The position numbers were made by a program, and so were the translations under genes. This document shows, one piece after another, positions 10,132-26,817 of a DNA stretch of 64,000 nucleotides (its first letter is position 1; every line of letters starts with the position of its first letter). Source of the DNA: Cellulomonas hominis (GTDB lineage: Bacteria; Actinomycetota; Actinomycetes; Actinomycetales; Cellulomonadaceae); the NCBI RefSeq assembly GCF_901521055.1, contig NZ_CABEGA010000015.1, positions 1 to 64,000 of the forward strand. The letters run 5' to 3'. The notes under the pieces are model-generated. The model did not search any database, was not told where the DNA came from, and saw nothing but the letters and a program-made list of their open reading frames with translations.

Positions 10132-10160
10132 TTGGGCCCCCGGCGCGCGTGCCGTAGTCT
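10132..10160 (+). promoter_or_regulatory. rplJL promoter
   Basis: TTGGGC (10132-10137) and TAGTCT (10155-10160) are separated by exactly 17 nt and lie about 230 nt upstream of rplJ, at the head of its leader. Confidence 0.7.
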
Positions 10161-10167
10161 GGTCGCT

Positions 10168-10387
10168 GCCCAAGACCGCAGGTCGTCGGCTCCCGTGCTC
10201 CTCCCGCTTCCGTGGGGTGCGCCCGAGAGCCGCCCGAAGTCCCGCTCCGGCGGAGGCCCGCGCAGGTTTCGAAGTTCGATGGTCGTGCGTGAAGACGTGC
10301 GTGCTGCGAGCCCCGGCCTGCGCCGGGGCTCTTTCGCGTTCGGGGTCGAGGACGACGCCCTGCGGCACCACCATCGGAAGGATCGAC
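10168..10387 (+). promoter_or_regulatory. L10-type ribosomal protein leader of rplJL
   Basis: A transcribed leader of roughly 220 nt. Near its start is a CAAGACCGCAGGTCG segment that resembles the L10(L12)4 binding element of actinobacterial L10 leaders. It ends in a perfect 10-bp hairpin (10308-10317 with 10322-10331, loop CTGC) followed by TTTC. Established knowledge: L10-L7/L12 represses its own mRNA at such leaders. The hairpin near the gene could be an attenuator. Covariance-model matching was not possible here. Confidence 0.65.
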
Positions 10388-10918
10388 ATGGCGAGGCCGG
10401 ACAAGGCAGCCGCAGTCGCCGAGCTCACGGACCAGTTCCGTGACTCGAACGCGGCCGTGCTGACCGAGTACCGCGGGCTCACCGTCGCGCAGCTCAAGTC
10501 GCTGCGTCGGTCGCTCAGCGGCAACGCGAACTACGCCGTGGTGAAGAACACGCTGACCGCGATCGCGGCCAAGGAAGCCGGCATCGAGGGGATCGCGGAC
10601 GAGCTCAAGGGCCCGTCCGCCATCGCCTTCGTCACCGGTGACCCGGTCGAGGCCGCCAAGGGTCTGCGGGACTTCGCTCGCGCGAACCCCGCGCTGGTCA
10701 TCAAGGGTGGTGTCCTCGACGGACGCGCCCTGACCGCCGCGGACGTCACCAAGCTCGCGGACCTCGAGTCCCGCGAGGTCCTGCTGGCCAAGGCTGCCGG
10801 TGCGATGAAGGCCAAGCTGTTCCAGACGGCTTACCTCTTCACCGCGCCCGCGTCGAAGGCCGTGCGCACCGTCGAGGCTCTCCGCGCCCAGCAGGAGACC
10901 GCCGACACCGCTGCCTGA
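10388..10918 (+). CDS. rplJ: 50S ribosomal protein L10
   Basis: 176 aa. Base of the ribosomal stalk; binds 23S rRNA and anchors L7/L12 dimers through its C-terminal helix. The N-terminal RNA-binding fold is plain ([16 protein letters not shown], then NYAVVKNTL). ATG 10388 follows GAAGGATCGAC, a good ribosome binding site. It is the first gene of the rplJ-rplL pair and carries the presumed autoregulatory leader. Length is typical for actinobacteria. Confidence 0.97.
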   Translation: MARPDKAAAVAELTDQFRDSNAAVLTEYRGLTVAQLKSLRRSLSGNANYAVVKNTLTAIAAKEAGIEGIADELKGPSAIAFVTGDPVEAAKGLRDFARANPALVIKGGVLDGRALTAADVTKLADLESREVLLAKAAGAMKAKLFQTAYLFTAPASKAVRTVEALRAQQETADTAA

Positions 10919-11000
10919 GCCGACCAGGCTCAGCCGCCCCACACCCTGCCCCTGCCGGTCGCCGTGACCGGAGGGGATCGAGACGGAAGGAACCGCCACC

Positions 11001-11393
11001 ATGGCGAAGCTCACCACCGACGAGCTCATCTCCGCGTTCAAGGAGCTCACCCTCATCGAGCTCTCCGAGTTCGTGAAGGCGTTCGAGGAGACCTTCGAGG
11101 TCACCGCTGCGGCCCCGGCCGCCGTCGCCGTCGCCCCCGCTGCCGGCGGTGCCGGTGCGGACGCCCCGGCCGAGGAGGAGAAGGACGAGTTCGACGTCAT
11201 CCTCGAGGCCGCCGGCGACAAGAAGATCCAGGTCATCAAGGAGGTGCGCGGCCTCACCTCGCTCGGTCTGAAGGAGGCCAAGGACCTCGTCGACGGCGCG
11301 CCGAAGCCGGTCCTGGAGAACGTCAACAAGGAGACCGCGGACAAGGCCAAGGCCGCCCTCGAGGGCGCCGGCGCCACCGTCACCCTCAAGTGA
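11001..11393 (+). CDS. rplL: 50S ribosomal protein L7/L12
   Basis: 130 aa. Stalk protein that recruits and activates translational GTPases such as the EF-G and EF-Tu encoded downstream. It has the N-terminal dimerisation helices, an Ala/Pro hinge at about 35-55, and the C-terminal globular domain ([20 protein letters not shown] through ATVTLK). It lies 82 nt after rplJ and has its own GGAAGG site. Extra translation initiation is expected because L12 is needed in several copies per ribosome. Confidence 0.97.
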   Translation: MAKLTTDELISAFKELTLIELSEFVKAFEETFEVTAAAPAAVAVAPAAGGAGADAPAEEEKDEFDVILEAAGDKKIQVIKEVRGLTSLGLKEAKDLVDGAPKPVLENVNKETADKAKAALEGAGATVTLK

Positions 11394-11443
11394 CCCGCCC
11401 CGGGGGCCCGGCGCTCACGCGCTAGGCCGCCCGGACGCTCCAC

Positions 11444-11483
11444 GCGAAGGCCCGCACTCCCTCCGGGGGGTGCGGGCCTTCGC
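11444..11483 (+). terminator. Terminator after rplL
   Basis: A perfect 14-bp GC-rich stem (11444-11457 with 11470-11483) and 12-nt loop, 50 nt after the rplL stop. It separates rplJL from the rpoBC transcript. Confidence 0.8.
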
Positions 11484-11499
11484 TGCGCCTGCCCCCGGC

Positions 11500-11560
11500 G
11501 CGGCGACGGCACCCCGCGGCGCCGACGGCACCCCGCGGCCGAGACTGCGCCCCGTGCACA
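11500..11560. repeat. Degenerate 19-bp intergenic repeat array (three units)
   Basis: Three consecutive 19-bp units between the rplL terminator and the rpoB promoter. The last, around 11540-11558, reads GCCGAGACTGCGCCCCGTG and matches at most positions the unit repeated seven times at 48232-48364. The two before it share the CCCCGCG end but have diverged centrally. It looks like an older copy of the same intergenic repeat family. The rest of 11394-11891 holds the terminator and rpoB promoters only. Confidence 0.5.
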
Positions 11561-11715
11561 GTGCGCGGTCCCGGCTACCGGGCGCACTCCGTGGCGCGCG
11601 CCAGCGCAGCCGGGGGAGCGGGAATGTTCCGGGGGAGGGGCGGCGTTGCAGCGTCCGGACCCCGCGACGTGGCCGGGTCCCCGGCGGGTGTGGCGCACGT
11701 CCCATACCACGGCCG

Positions 11716-11815
11716 TTGGACTTGCCGCCACATTCGTACTACGCTAGCGCTTTGCGCTGGCCTGTGCCCGCGATCCCGTATAACCCGCGCTCACCAGCAT
11801 CGTAGTACGCGATGC
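11716..11815 (+). promoter_or_regulatory. rpoBC promoter region
   Basis: TTGGAC (11716-11721) and TACGCT (11740-11745) at 18-nt spacing form the best promoter. A second -10-like TATAAC lies at 11779-11784 without a clear -35. Downstream, 11797-11815 is an inverted repeat (GCATCG, 7 nt, CGATGC) whose centre TAGTAC is the reverse complement of GTACTA in the first -10 region. The leader to rpoB is about 140 nt. Confidence 0.6.
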
Positions 11816-11891
11816 CCGGAGGCCCGAGGCCGGGGGGTCGCGAACCGCCGGGCACGGCGCAGGGAACTCGATCTGCTGGGAAGGACCCCTC

Positions 11892-15398
<3,507 letters not shown>

Positions 15399-15462
15399 CG
15401 CCGAGCGTCCGCCGGCCCACCGTGAGGAGGGCCGGCGGGCCGCCCGCACCCCTTGCACCATT

Positions 15463-15495
15463 CCGTTCCGCCGGACCGCGTACCGCGAGAACCGG
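15463..15495 (+). promoter_or_regulatory. Hairpin upstream of rpoC, shared with rplN
   Basis: CCGTTC (15463-15468) can pair with GAACCGG (15489-15495), one base bulged. The flanks ATTCCGTTC and GAGAACCGGCA recur at 31893-31933 upstream of rplN. The role is unknown; it lies between rpoB and the rpoC ribosome binding site, so it would affect rpoC translation or RNA processing. Confidence 0.4.
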
Positions 15496-15517
15496 CAAGC
15501 GAAGGAAGTAGGACCCC

Positions 15518-19387
<3,870 letters not shown>

Positions 19388-19404
19388 CGTCACGCCTCAC
19401 CGGT

Positions 19405-19445
19405 CCGAGGGGGTCCGCCGTGCTCGTCACGGCGGGCCCCCTCGG
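19405..19445 (+). terminator. Terminator after rpoC
   Basis: An 18-bp stem (19405-19422 with 19428-19445) containing one G-T wobble and a CTCGT loop; the strongest kind of GC hairpin in this window. It closes the rpoBC transcript. Confidence 0.85.
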
Positions 19446-19551
19446 CCGTGCTCCGGCCGCCCGGGTCCTCCCGCCGGGGCGGCCGGGAACACACGGCGGG
19501 GGAGCGACGTTGTGCTTCCTGACCGACGTGGCAGGCCGGCACCCTCAGGCT

Positions 19552-19581
19552 TTGACGGGTGCGCGGACCGCCGAGTAACGT
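19552..19581 (+). promoter_or_regulatory. rpsL (str operon) promoter
   Basis: TTGACG (19552-19557) and TAACGT (19576-19581) at 18-nt spacing form a near-consensus sigma-70 promoter. It gives a leader of about 260 nt before rpsL. The rest of 19446-19849 is this leader and contains no gene. Confidence 0.75.
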
Positions 19582-19707
19582 TGGACACCGTGCCCGCGCC
19601 GTCGGGCCCTCACGCGCGCTCGACTCACGAGCGCAGGGTGGTCACCCCCACCGCACCGCACCTCGACCCCGGTCTCCCGGGGGATGGTGTGCGGGACGGG
19701 ACCGGGA

Positions 19708-19732
19708 CGACACGCCCGGGTGCGGGGGTCGG
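19708..19732 (+). promoter_or_regulatory. Leader motif shared by rpsL and rpsJ
   Basis: 25 nt that match 26425-26449 in the rpsJ leader at 24 positions. It can fold with CGAC pairing GTCG and CCC pairing GGG, leaving the loop GGGTGC; the one differing base falls in the loop. Candidate RNA element for coordinated control of the str and S10 operons, by inference only. Confidence 0.45.
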
Positions 19733-19849
19733 TGCGGGAGGAAAGACCCACCGGGGTAGTCGCGCGACGGGCGACGATCCGGACCAAGCCGGCCGTCCAG
19801 GGTGACGGGTGCCGGTCAGACCAGACTTCCTCAACATGACGGAGACGTA

Positions 19850-20218
19850 GTGCCTACGATCCAGCAGCTGGTCCGCAAGGGCCGGACGCCGAAGACCAAC
19901 AAGTCGAAGACGCCCGCACTGCAGGGCAGCCCGCAGCGCCGCGGCGTCTGCACCCGCGTGTACACGACCACCCCGAAGAAGCCGAACTCGGCTCTCCGCA
20001 AGGTCGCCCGCGTCAAGCTCTCCTCGGGCATCGAGGTCACGGCCTACATCCCCGGTGAGGGCCACAACCTGCAGGAGCACTCCATCGTGCTCGTCCGCGG
20101 CGGTCGCGTGAAGGACCTGCCCGGTGTCCGCTACAAGATCATCCGAGGCGCTCTGGACACCCAGGGCGTGAAGAACCGTAAGCAGGCGCGTAGCCGCTAC
20201 GGCGCGAAGAAGGGCTGA
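19850..20218 (+). CDS. rpsL: 30S ribosomal protein S12
   Basis: 122 aa. Decoding-site protein of the small subunit. The streptomycin-linked segments are wild type: [13 protein letters not shown] with the key lysine, and [13 protein letters not shown] 19850 is chosen over the in-frame upstream start because the conserved [12 protein letters not shown] begins there and GGAG lies at 19841-19844. First gene of rpsL-rpsG-fusA-tuf; rpsG follows after 4 nt. Confidence 0.97.
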   Translation: MPTIQQLVRKGRTPKTNKSKTPALQGSPQRRGVCTRVYTTTPKKPNSALRKVARVKLSSGIEVTAYIPGEGHNLQEHSIVLVRGGRVKDLPGVRYKIIRGALDTQGVKNRKQARSRYGAKKG

Positions 20219-20222
20219 ACCG

Positions 20223-20693
20223 ATGCCTCGCAAGGGTCCGGCCCCTCGGCGGCCGCTCATCGTCGACCCGGTCTACGGATCCCCGGTCGTCACCCAGCTG
20301 ATCAACAAGGTCCTGCTCGACGGCAAGAAGTCCGTCGCGGAGGCCATCGTCTACGGCGCGCTCGAGGGCGTCCGTGAGAAGACCCAGGGCGACCCGGTCG
20401 TCGTCCTCAAGCGCGCGCTGGACAACGTCCGCCCGTCGCTCGAGGTGCGCTCCCGCCGTGTCGGTGGCGCGACCTACCAGGTCCCGGTCGAGGTCCGCCC
20501 CGTCCGCCAGACCACCCTCGCGCTGCGCTGGCTCACGGACTACTCCCGCGCCCGTCGCGAGAAGACCATGACCGAGCGCCTCATGAACGAGATCCTCGAC
20601 GCCAGCAACGGCCTGGGCGCCGCGGTCAAGCGCCGCGAGGACATGCACAAGATGGCCGAGTCCAACAAGGCGTTCGCCCACTACCGCTGGTGA
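20223..20693 (+). CDS. rpsG: 30S ribosomal protein S7
   Basis: 156 aa, the usual length. Primary 16S rRNA-binding protein that nucleates head assembly and lines the E site. Recognised from [21 protein letters not shown], the [14 protein letters not shown] block and the C-terminal FAHYRW. It is tightly coupled to rpsL (4-nt gap); in many bacteria S7 is the translational regulator of this operon, but no S7 binding site can be shown here. Confidence 0.97.
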   Translation: MPRKGPAPRRPLIVDPVYGSPVVTQLINKVLLDGKKSVAEAIVYGALEGVREKTQGDPVVVLKRALDNVRPSLEVRSRRVGGATYQVPVEVRPVRQTTLALRWLTDYSRARREKTMTERLMNEILDASNGLGAAVKRREDMHKMAESNKAFAHYRW

Positions 20694-20738
20694 TCCCAGC
20701 GGGACCGGCGGACCCGAGCCAACTGAAGGGCTGAACCT

Positions 20739-22856
20739 GTGGCACTGGACGTGCTGACGGACCTCAACAAGGTCCGCAACATCGGCATCATGGCGCACAT
20801 CGATGCCGGCAAGACCACGACGACCGAGCGGATCCTGTACTACACGGGCGTCAACTACAAGATCGGCGAGACCCACGACGGTGCGTCGACCACGGACTGG
20901 ATGGAGCAGGAGCAGGAGCGTGGCATCACGATCACGTCCGCTGCTGTGACCGCCTTCTGGAACAAGGGCAAGTCGAACGAGACGCAGATCAACGTCATCG
21001 ACACGCCCGGTCACGTCGACTTCACCGTCGAGGTGGAGCGTTCGCTGCGCGTGCTCGACGGCGCGGTCGCGGTGTTCGACGGCAAGGAGGGCGTGGAGCC
21101 CCAGTCGGAGACCGTCTGGCGCCAGGCCGACAAGTACGAGGTCCCCCGCATCTGCTTCGTCAACAAGATGGACAAGCTGGGTGCGGACTTCTACTTCACG
21201 GTCGACACCATCGTGAACCGCCTCAAGGCCAAGCCGCTGGTCATCCAGCTGCCGATCGGCTCCGAGAACGACTTCATCGGCGTCGTCGACCTGGTCGAGA
21301 TGCGCGCGCTCGTGTGGCGTGGCGAGACCGAGATGGGCGCGAAGTACGAGGTCGAGGAGATCCCGGCCGACCTCCTGGAGCGGGCCGAGCAGTTCCGCAG
21401 CGAGCTGCTCGAGGCCGTCGCCGAGACGGACGACGACCTGCTCGAGAAGTTCCTGGGCGGTGAGGAGCTCACGGTCGCCGAGATCAAGTCCGGCATCCGC
21501 AAGCTCACCATCTCCGGCGAGGCGTTCCCGGTCCTGTGCGGCTCGGCGTTCAAGAACAAGGGCGTCCAGCCCATGCTCGACGCCGTCGTCGACTTCCTCC
21601 CGTCGCCCCTCGACGTCCCGGCCATCCAGGGCCACGACGTCAAGGACGAGGAGGTCGTCATCGAGCGCCACCCGGACGCCTCCGAGCCGTTCTCGGCCCT
21701 GGCGTTCAAGATCGCCGCGCACCCGTTCTTCGGCAAGCTCACCTTCATCCGCGTGTACTCGGGGAAGGTCGTCCAGGGCGCCCAGGTGCTCAACGCGACC
21801 AAGGGCAAGAAGGAGCGCATCGGGAAGATCTTCCAGATGCACGCCAACAAGGAGAACCCGGTCGACGAGGCCACGGCGGGCCACATCTACGCGTTCATCG
21901 GCCTGAAGGACGTCACCACCGGTGACACCCTCTGCGCCCTCGACGCGCCGGTGGTCCTCGAGTCCATGACCTTCCCGGAGCCCGTCATCGACGTGGCGAT
22001 CGAGCCGAAGACCAAGGGTGACCAGGAGAAGCTCTCCACGGCCATCCAGAAGCTCGCCGAGGAGGACCCGACCTTCCGCGTCCGCCTGGACGAGGAGACC
22101 GGCCAGACCGTCATCGGCGGCATGGGCGAGCTCCACCTCGACATCCTCGTCGACCGCATGCGTCGCGAGTTCAAGGTCGAGGCGAACGTCGGCAAGCCGC
22201 AGGTGGCGTACCGCGAGACGATCCGCCGCAAGGTGGAGAAGATCGACTACACCCACAAGAAGCAGACCGGTGGGTCGGGCCAGTTCGCGAAGGTGCAGAT
22301 GACCTTCGAGCCGCTGGAGTCCGAGGACGGCGCGCTGTACGCGTTCGAGAACGCGGTCACCGGTGGCCGCGTGCCGCGCGAGTACATCCCGTCGGTCGAC
22401 CAGGGCATCCAGAGCGCGATGCAGCTCGGTGTGCTGGCCGGCTTCCCGCTGGTCGGCATCAAGGCCACGCTGCTCGACGGTGCCGCGCACGACGTCGACT
22501 CGTCCGAGATGGCGTTCAAGATCGCCGGCTCCATGATCCTCAAGGAGGCAGTCCGCAAGGCGGACCCGGTCCTCCTCGAGCCGATCATGGCGGTCGAGGT
22601 CCGGACGCCCGAGGACTACATGGGCGACGTGATCGGCGACATCAACTCGCGGCGCGGCATGATCCAGTCCATGGAGGACGCGACGGGCGTGAAGGTGATC
22701 CGCGCCCAGGTCCCCCTCTCCGAGATGTTCGGGTACGTCGGTGACCTGCGGTCGAAGACCCAGGGTCGCGCGGTGTACTCGATGCAGTTCGACAGCTACG
22801 CCGAGGTGCCTCGGAATGTTGCCGACGAGATCATCAAGAAGACCCGGGGCGAGTAG
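20739..22856 (+). CDS. fusA: Elongation factor G
   Basis: 705 aa. GTPase that drives translocation. G1 is AHIDAGKT with K25, G3 is DTPGHVDF with D88, and G4 is NKMDK with N142. All five EF-G domains are present, including the GGSGQFAKV segment of domain IV. GTG 20739 follows GAAGGG by 8 nt. It sits 45 nt after rpsG. No deviation suggesting fusidic acid resistance was sought in detail. Confidence 0.98.
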   Translation: MALDVLTDLNKVRNIGIMAHIDAGKTTTTERILYYTGVNYKIGETHDGASTTDWMEQEQERGITITSAAVTAFWNKGKSNETQINVIDTPGHVDFTVEVERSLRVLDGAVAVFDGKEGVEPQSETVWRQADKYEVPRICFVNKMDKLGADFYFTVDTIVNRLKAKPLVIQLPIGSENDFIGVVDLVEMRALVWRGETEMGAKYEVEEIPADLLERAEQFRSELLEAVAETDDDLLEKFLGGEELTVAEIKSGIRKLTISGEAFPVLCGSAFKNKGVQPMLDAVVDFLPSPLDVPAIQGHDVKDEEVVIERHPDASEPFSALAFKIAAHPFFGKLTFIRVYSGKVVQGAQVLNATKGKKERIGKIFQMHANKENPVDEATAGHIYAFIGLKDVTTGDTLCALDAPVVLESMTFPEPVIDVAIEPKTKGDQEKLSTAIQKLAEEDPTFRVRLDEETGQTVIGGMGELHLDILVDRMRREFKVEANVGKPQVAYRETIRRKVEKIDYTHKKQTGGSGQFAKVQMTFEPLESEDGALYAFENAVTGGRVPREYIPSVDQGIQSAMQLGVLAGFPLVGIKATLLDGAAHDVDSSEMAFKIAGSMILKEAVRKADPVLLEPIMAVEVRTPEDYMGDVIGDINSRRGMIQSMEDATGVKVIRAQVPLSEMFGYVGDLRSKTQGRAVYSMQFDSYAEVPRNVADEIIKKTRGE

Positions 22857-22912
22857 TCCCACAGGTCGAACCGAGTACGACCAATCAACCCGACCCGTAG
22901 GACCGCACGTCC

Positions 22913-22933
22913 GCAGGGGCACTGAGCCCCTGC
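22913..22933 (+). terminator. Hairpin in the fusA-tuf gap
   Basis: GCAGGGGC (22913-22920) pairs with GCCCCTGC (22926-22933) around ACTGA. It may be a weak terminator or processing site that sets EF-Tu apart from the upstream genes. Confidence 0.45.
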
Positions 22934-22975
22934 ATCGTTCGGCAATCTCTACACCAGAGTCCTGAGGAGGACCCA

Positions 22976-24166
<1,191 letters not shown>

Positions 24167-24197
24167 TCTGACCCCTTCGGGGAGCTAGACCACACCG

Positions 24198-24231
24198 GGA
24201 GGGCCCGGGTGCTTCGGCACCCGGGCCCTCC
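24198..24231 (+). terminator. Terminator after tuf
   Basis: A perfect 15-bp GC stem (24198-24212 with 24217-24231) closed by a TTCG tetraloop, 31 nt after the tuf stop and 16 nt before the convergent lipoprotein gene ends. It may serve both strands. Confidence 0.85.
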
Positions 24232-24246
24232 TGCGTCCCCGCTCGG

Positions 24247-24642
24247 TCAGTGGCTGTCGGCGTAGCCCGCGGACCCGTCGCCGTCGAGGTCGGTGCACAG
24301 CCCGTGCGCCTCGTCGCGGCCGGCCGACGCCCACTCGGCGACGCAGTCGGCGTACCCCGCGATGTGCCGGAACGTCTCGTCCACCGTCGCGTCCGTGCAG
24401 TCCGGGTCGCCGGCGGCCGGGTCGCACGGGTCGCCGGGGGTGGGCGTGGCCCCGGAGGCGGGGGTGTCGTCGGTGGCGGCCGGCGCCGGGGTGGGCGAGC
24501 CGGCCCACTCCGCGGCCGGGACGGGGTCGGAGGTCGTGCCGGCGTCGGGCTGACCGGTGCAGCCGGCCAGGGCGAGCGCGAGGGCGGCGCAGGCAGCGGC
24601 GCCGGTGAGCCACCGGCGGTCTCGCTGGGAAGGTGTCGTCAT
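24247..24642 (-). CDS. Small predicted lipoprotein, unknown function
   Basis: 131 aa. I do not recognise a family. It has a charged N-terminus, a hydrophobic Leu/Ala stretch and the lipobox LAGC with C28, so the mature protein should be a lipid-anchored extracytoplasmic protein of about 100 residues. A Ser/Thr/Pro/Ala linker follows, then a Cys-containing C-terminal part with an Asp-rich DLDGDGS segment that could bind calcium. The start at 24642 is supported by the signal peptide and by TACCGT seven nt upstream, the leaderless pattern seen at other genes here. It converges on tuf. Confidence 0.65.
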   Translation of the reverse strand: MTTPSQRDRRWLTGAAACAALALALAGCTGQPDAGTTSDPVPAAEWAGSPTPAPAATDDTPASGATPTPGDPCDPAAGDPDCTDATVDETFRHIAGYADCVAEWASAGRDEAHGLCTDLDGDGSAGYADSH

Positions 24643-24715
24643 GTCCGGCACGGTAGCGCCGCCCCCGCCGCCTCCCGCGAGGCGCGGCCGGGCCGGAGCC
24701 GGAACCTCCCGGCCC

Positions 24716-24772
24716 GGTGCTCGGGTTCGCGCCCGGTCCGCGGGTTCGCGCCCGATGCTCGGGTTCGCGCCC
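24716..24772. repeat. Three 19-bp tandem repeats
   Basis: Units at 24716-24734, 24735-24753 and 24754-24772 share the core CGGGTTCGCGCCC and differ only in the first six bases. A degraded continuation with GGGCGCAGTC follows to about 24815. The period equals that of the arrays at 11500 and 48232, though the core sequence differs. Confidence 0.7.
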
Positions 24773-24902
24773 GGTGCAGAGGGCGCAGGCGCGTGCGCCG
24801 GGCGCAGTCTCGGCGGCCGGCGCAGGAGGCGCATCGACCTGCTACGGATGTGGGTTGGGGACGACGGGCTGCCGGGCCGGGGGCCGTGCGAGCGTGGCCG
24901 GC

Positions 24903-25841
24903 ATGGAGTCTCCCGTCCTTCCTCTGGCGCCCGGCGCGGTGCTGTCCGCCGCCGAGGCCGGCGCCCGGGGTGCGGGGCCCGACGTCCTCGCGGCCGCCGT
25001 CCGCTCGGGAGCGCTCGTCCGGGTGCGGCGCGGGATGTACGCGGACGGCACGGGGTGGCGGGACAGTGCAGACGTGCAGCGGCACCTCCTCCGCGTGCGG
25101 GCGGCGGCCCGGGCCCTGGGCGACCCCGTGTTCTCGCACCGGTCGGCTGCCGCCGCGTGGGGCATCCCGGTGCTGGGCGGGTGGTCGGACAGGGTGGAGG
25201 TCGCGGTCGGCCCCGCTGCAGGCGGTCGGTCACGGAACGGGGTCCGCCGCCGGACCTCCACCGCGCCGCCGCGCTCCGTGGTCCGCGACGGGCTGCGCGT
25301 GACGCCGCCGGCGACGACGGTCGTGGACCTGGCGAGGACGGAGAGCTTCGCCTCCGGTCTGGTCGCGGTGGACCATGCGCTGCGGGAGCTGGTCCGCGAC
25401 CGGGCGGTGCTCGAGTCAGAGCTGGACCGTCTCGGGACGGCCTGGGGGGTGCGCCGCGCGCGGCGGGTGCTGGCCGCTGCCGATCCGCTCTCGGAGTCGC
25501 CGGGGGAGTCCCTGAGCCGCGCACGCATGGTCGAGCACGGTGTGCCGGCTCCGGTGCTGCAGCACGTGGTCGCCGATGCCCTAGGCGCCGTAGGCCGCGT
25601 CGACTTCTGGTGGCCGGACCTTCGGTTGGTGGGGGAGTTCGACGGGCGGATGAAGTACCGGGTGGCGGGCGTCCGGGACGGTCGAGCACTGGAGGAGCGC
25701 GTCTGGGCGGAGAAGCTCCGGGAGGACCGGCTCCGGGCGCTGGGCCTCTCGGTCGTCCGCTGGACCTGGGCCGACGCGTTGGACGGCGCGCCTCTCCTCC
25801 GTCGCCTGTCGGCCGCGGGCCTCCTACCGGCCCGGCGCTGA
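24903..25841 (+). CDS. AbiEi-antitoxin-like / DUF559-type endonuclease-fold protein
   Basis: 312 aa. The N-terminal part (about 25-110) resembles the winged-helix and AbiEi-like region annotated in many actinobacterial proteins: SGALVRVRRGMY, then FSHRSAAAAWGIP. The C-terminal third has a Vsr/DUF559-like PD-(D/E)xK pattern: D234 in VDFWWPD, then E245, D247 and K251 in GEFDGRMKY. No AbiEii-type toxin gene is adjacent, so this is probably not half of a toxin-antitoxin pair here. It may be a nuclease or DNA-binding regulator. ATG 24903 has no clear ribosome binding site. Both flanks carry repeat arrays. Confidence 0.6.
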   Translation: MESPVLPLAPGAVLSAAEAGARGAGPDVLAAAVRSGALVRVRRGMYADGTGWRDSADVQRHLLRVRAAARALGDPVFSHRSAAAAWGIPVLGGWSDRVEVAVGPAAGGRSRNGVRRRTSTAPPRSVVRDGLRVTPPATTVVDLARTESFASGLVAVDHALRELVRDRAVLESELDRLGTAWGVRRARRVLAAADPLSESPGESLSRARMVEHGVPAPVLQHVVADALGAVGRVDFWWPDLRLVGEFDGRMKYRVAGVRDGRALEERVWAEKLREDRLRALGLSVVRWTWADALDGAPLLRRLSAAGLLPARR

Positions 25842-25872
25842 AGCCGGCCGTGCGGGCCTGAGTCTCCCGCAC

Positions 25873-26060
25873 GGACTGCGCCTCCTGCGCGGACTGCGTC
25901 CCCCGCATGGACTGCCTCGCGCGCGGACTGCGCCCCCCGCACGGACTGCCTCGCGCAGAGTGCGCCTGGCGCACGGGACTGCGCCCGTTGCTGGGGGCGC
26001 AGTCCCGTGGGGCGGGCGCACTCTCTGATGGGGCAAGGGGCGCACTCTCTCCGGGCCGCC
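25873..26060. repeat. Tandem GGACTGCGCC repeats ending in a hairpin and inverted copies
   Basis: Forward units starting GGACTG lie at 25873, 25891, 25909, 25925, 25943 and 25976, with a decayed one near 25958; spacing is 16-18 bp. The last forward copy pairs perfectly over 13 bp with an inverted copy (25974-25986 with 25995-26007). Further inverted-orientation units with GGCGCACTCTCT follow at about 26016 and 26039. The array starts 31 nt after the AbiEi-like gene stop and probably terminates its transcript. Confidence 0.7.
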
Positions 26061-26203
26061 GGGCGCGCTCGCTCACGGGGCGCGGGTCCGGCTTCCCCAG
26101 CGGGCGTGGATGCCCCGCAGCCGTGGCGGTCGCGGCCGCCCGCGGGGCCCCGGTAGCATCGCCTGGCGCGTGATCATGCGGGTGTGACGCAGGTCCGGTT
26201 GGC

Positions 26204-26233
26204 TTTATCGCGCCGTGCCTGGCACACTAGACA
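26204..26233 (+). promoter_or_regulatory. Candidate S10 operon promoter
   Basis: TTTATC (26204-26209) and TAGACA (26228-26233) at 18-nt spacing are the only AT-rich pair in this gap and would give a leader of about 245 nt. The match to consensus is only moderate. Between 26061 and 26486 I see this promoter and the leader but no gene. Confidence 0.4.
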
Positions 26234-26424
26234 AGTTGCCCGGGGAGGGGCCTGTCTGTGCGCGTGCGCTCGGACGGCCGGAACCCCAGGGCAGGGACGC
26301 GTTGAGAGCCCAGCTGGAAGCCCGGGGTCACCCGGTGCACGGGCTCCATCCATCAACGACCTCGTCCCCGTCAGCGCGCCCCGTGCGCACGACGGAGACC
26401 GGCGCAAAGGTACGTCGCGAAAAG

Positions 26425-26449
26425 CGACACGCCCGAGTGCGGGGGTCGG
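26425..26449 (+). promoter_or_regulatory. rpsJ leader motif matching rpsL leader
   Basis: This 25-nt block matches 19708-19732 at 24 of 25 positions, with the same potential stem (CGAC/GTCG plus CCC/GGG) and a loop of GAGTGC. It lies 38 nt upstream of rpsJ. Flanking leader sequence is not similar, which argues for selection on the motif itself. Confidence 0.45.
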
Positions 26450-26486
26450 ACAGCAGCAGGACGAAGAGAGAGAAGCAGACGACGCC

Positions 26487-26795
26487 ATGGCGGGACAGAA
26501 GATCCGCATCCGGCTCAAGTCCTACGACCACGAGGTCATCGACAGCTCGGCGCGCAAGATCGTCGACACGGTGAGCCGCGCTGGTGCGACGGTCGTTGGC
26601 CCGGTGCCGCTCCCGACGGAGAAGAACGTCTTCGTCGTCATCCGGTCGCCCCACAAGTACAAGGACAGCCGCGAGCACTTCGAGATGCGCACGCACAAGC
26701 GGCTCATCGACATCATCGATCCCACGCCGAAGGCCGTCGACTCGCTCATGCGTCTCGACCTGCCCGCGGACGTGAACATCGAGATCAAGCTCTGA
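26487..26795 (+). CDS. rpsJ: 30S ribosomal protein S10
   Basis: 102 aa. Small-subunit head protein, also the NusG/NusB partner in antitermination. Recognised by [19 protein letters not shown] and the [12 protein letters not shown] motif. ATG 26487 is preceded by a GAGAGAG-rich purine tract. It heads the S10 operon behind a long leader; rplC follows after 22 nt. Confidence 0.97.
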   Translation: MAGQKIRIRLKSYDHEVIDSSARKIVDTVSRAGATVVGPVPLPTEKNVFVVIRSPHKYKDSREHFEMRTHKRLIDIIDPTPKAVDSLMRLDLPADVNIEIKL

Positions 26796-26817
26796 CGCTG
26801 GGAAGGAACTGATCTTC

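Noticed and set aside
24903-25841. Toxin-antitoxin (AbiE) operon
   Set aside because: No nucleotidyltransferase toxin gene lies next to it on either side.
24557-25861. 434-aa frame overlapping the AbiEi-like gene in another frame
   Set aside because: Arg/Gly-rich low complexity and out of phase with the frame that shows recognisable motifs.
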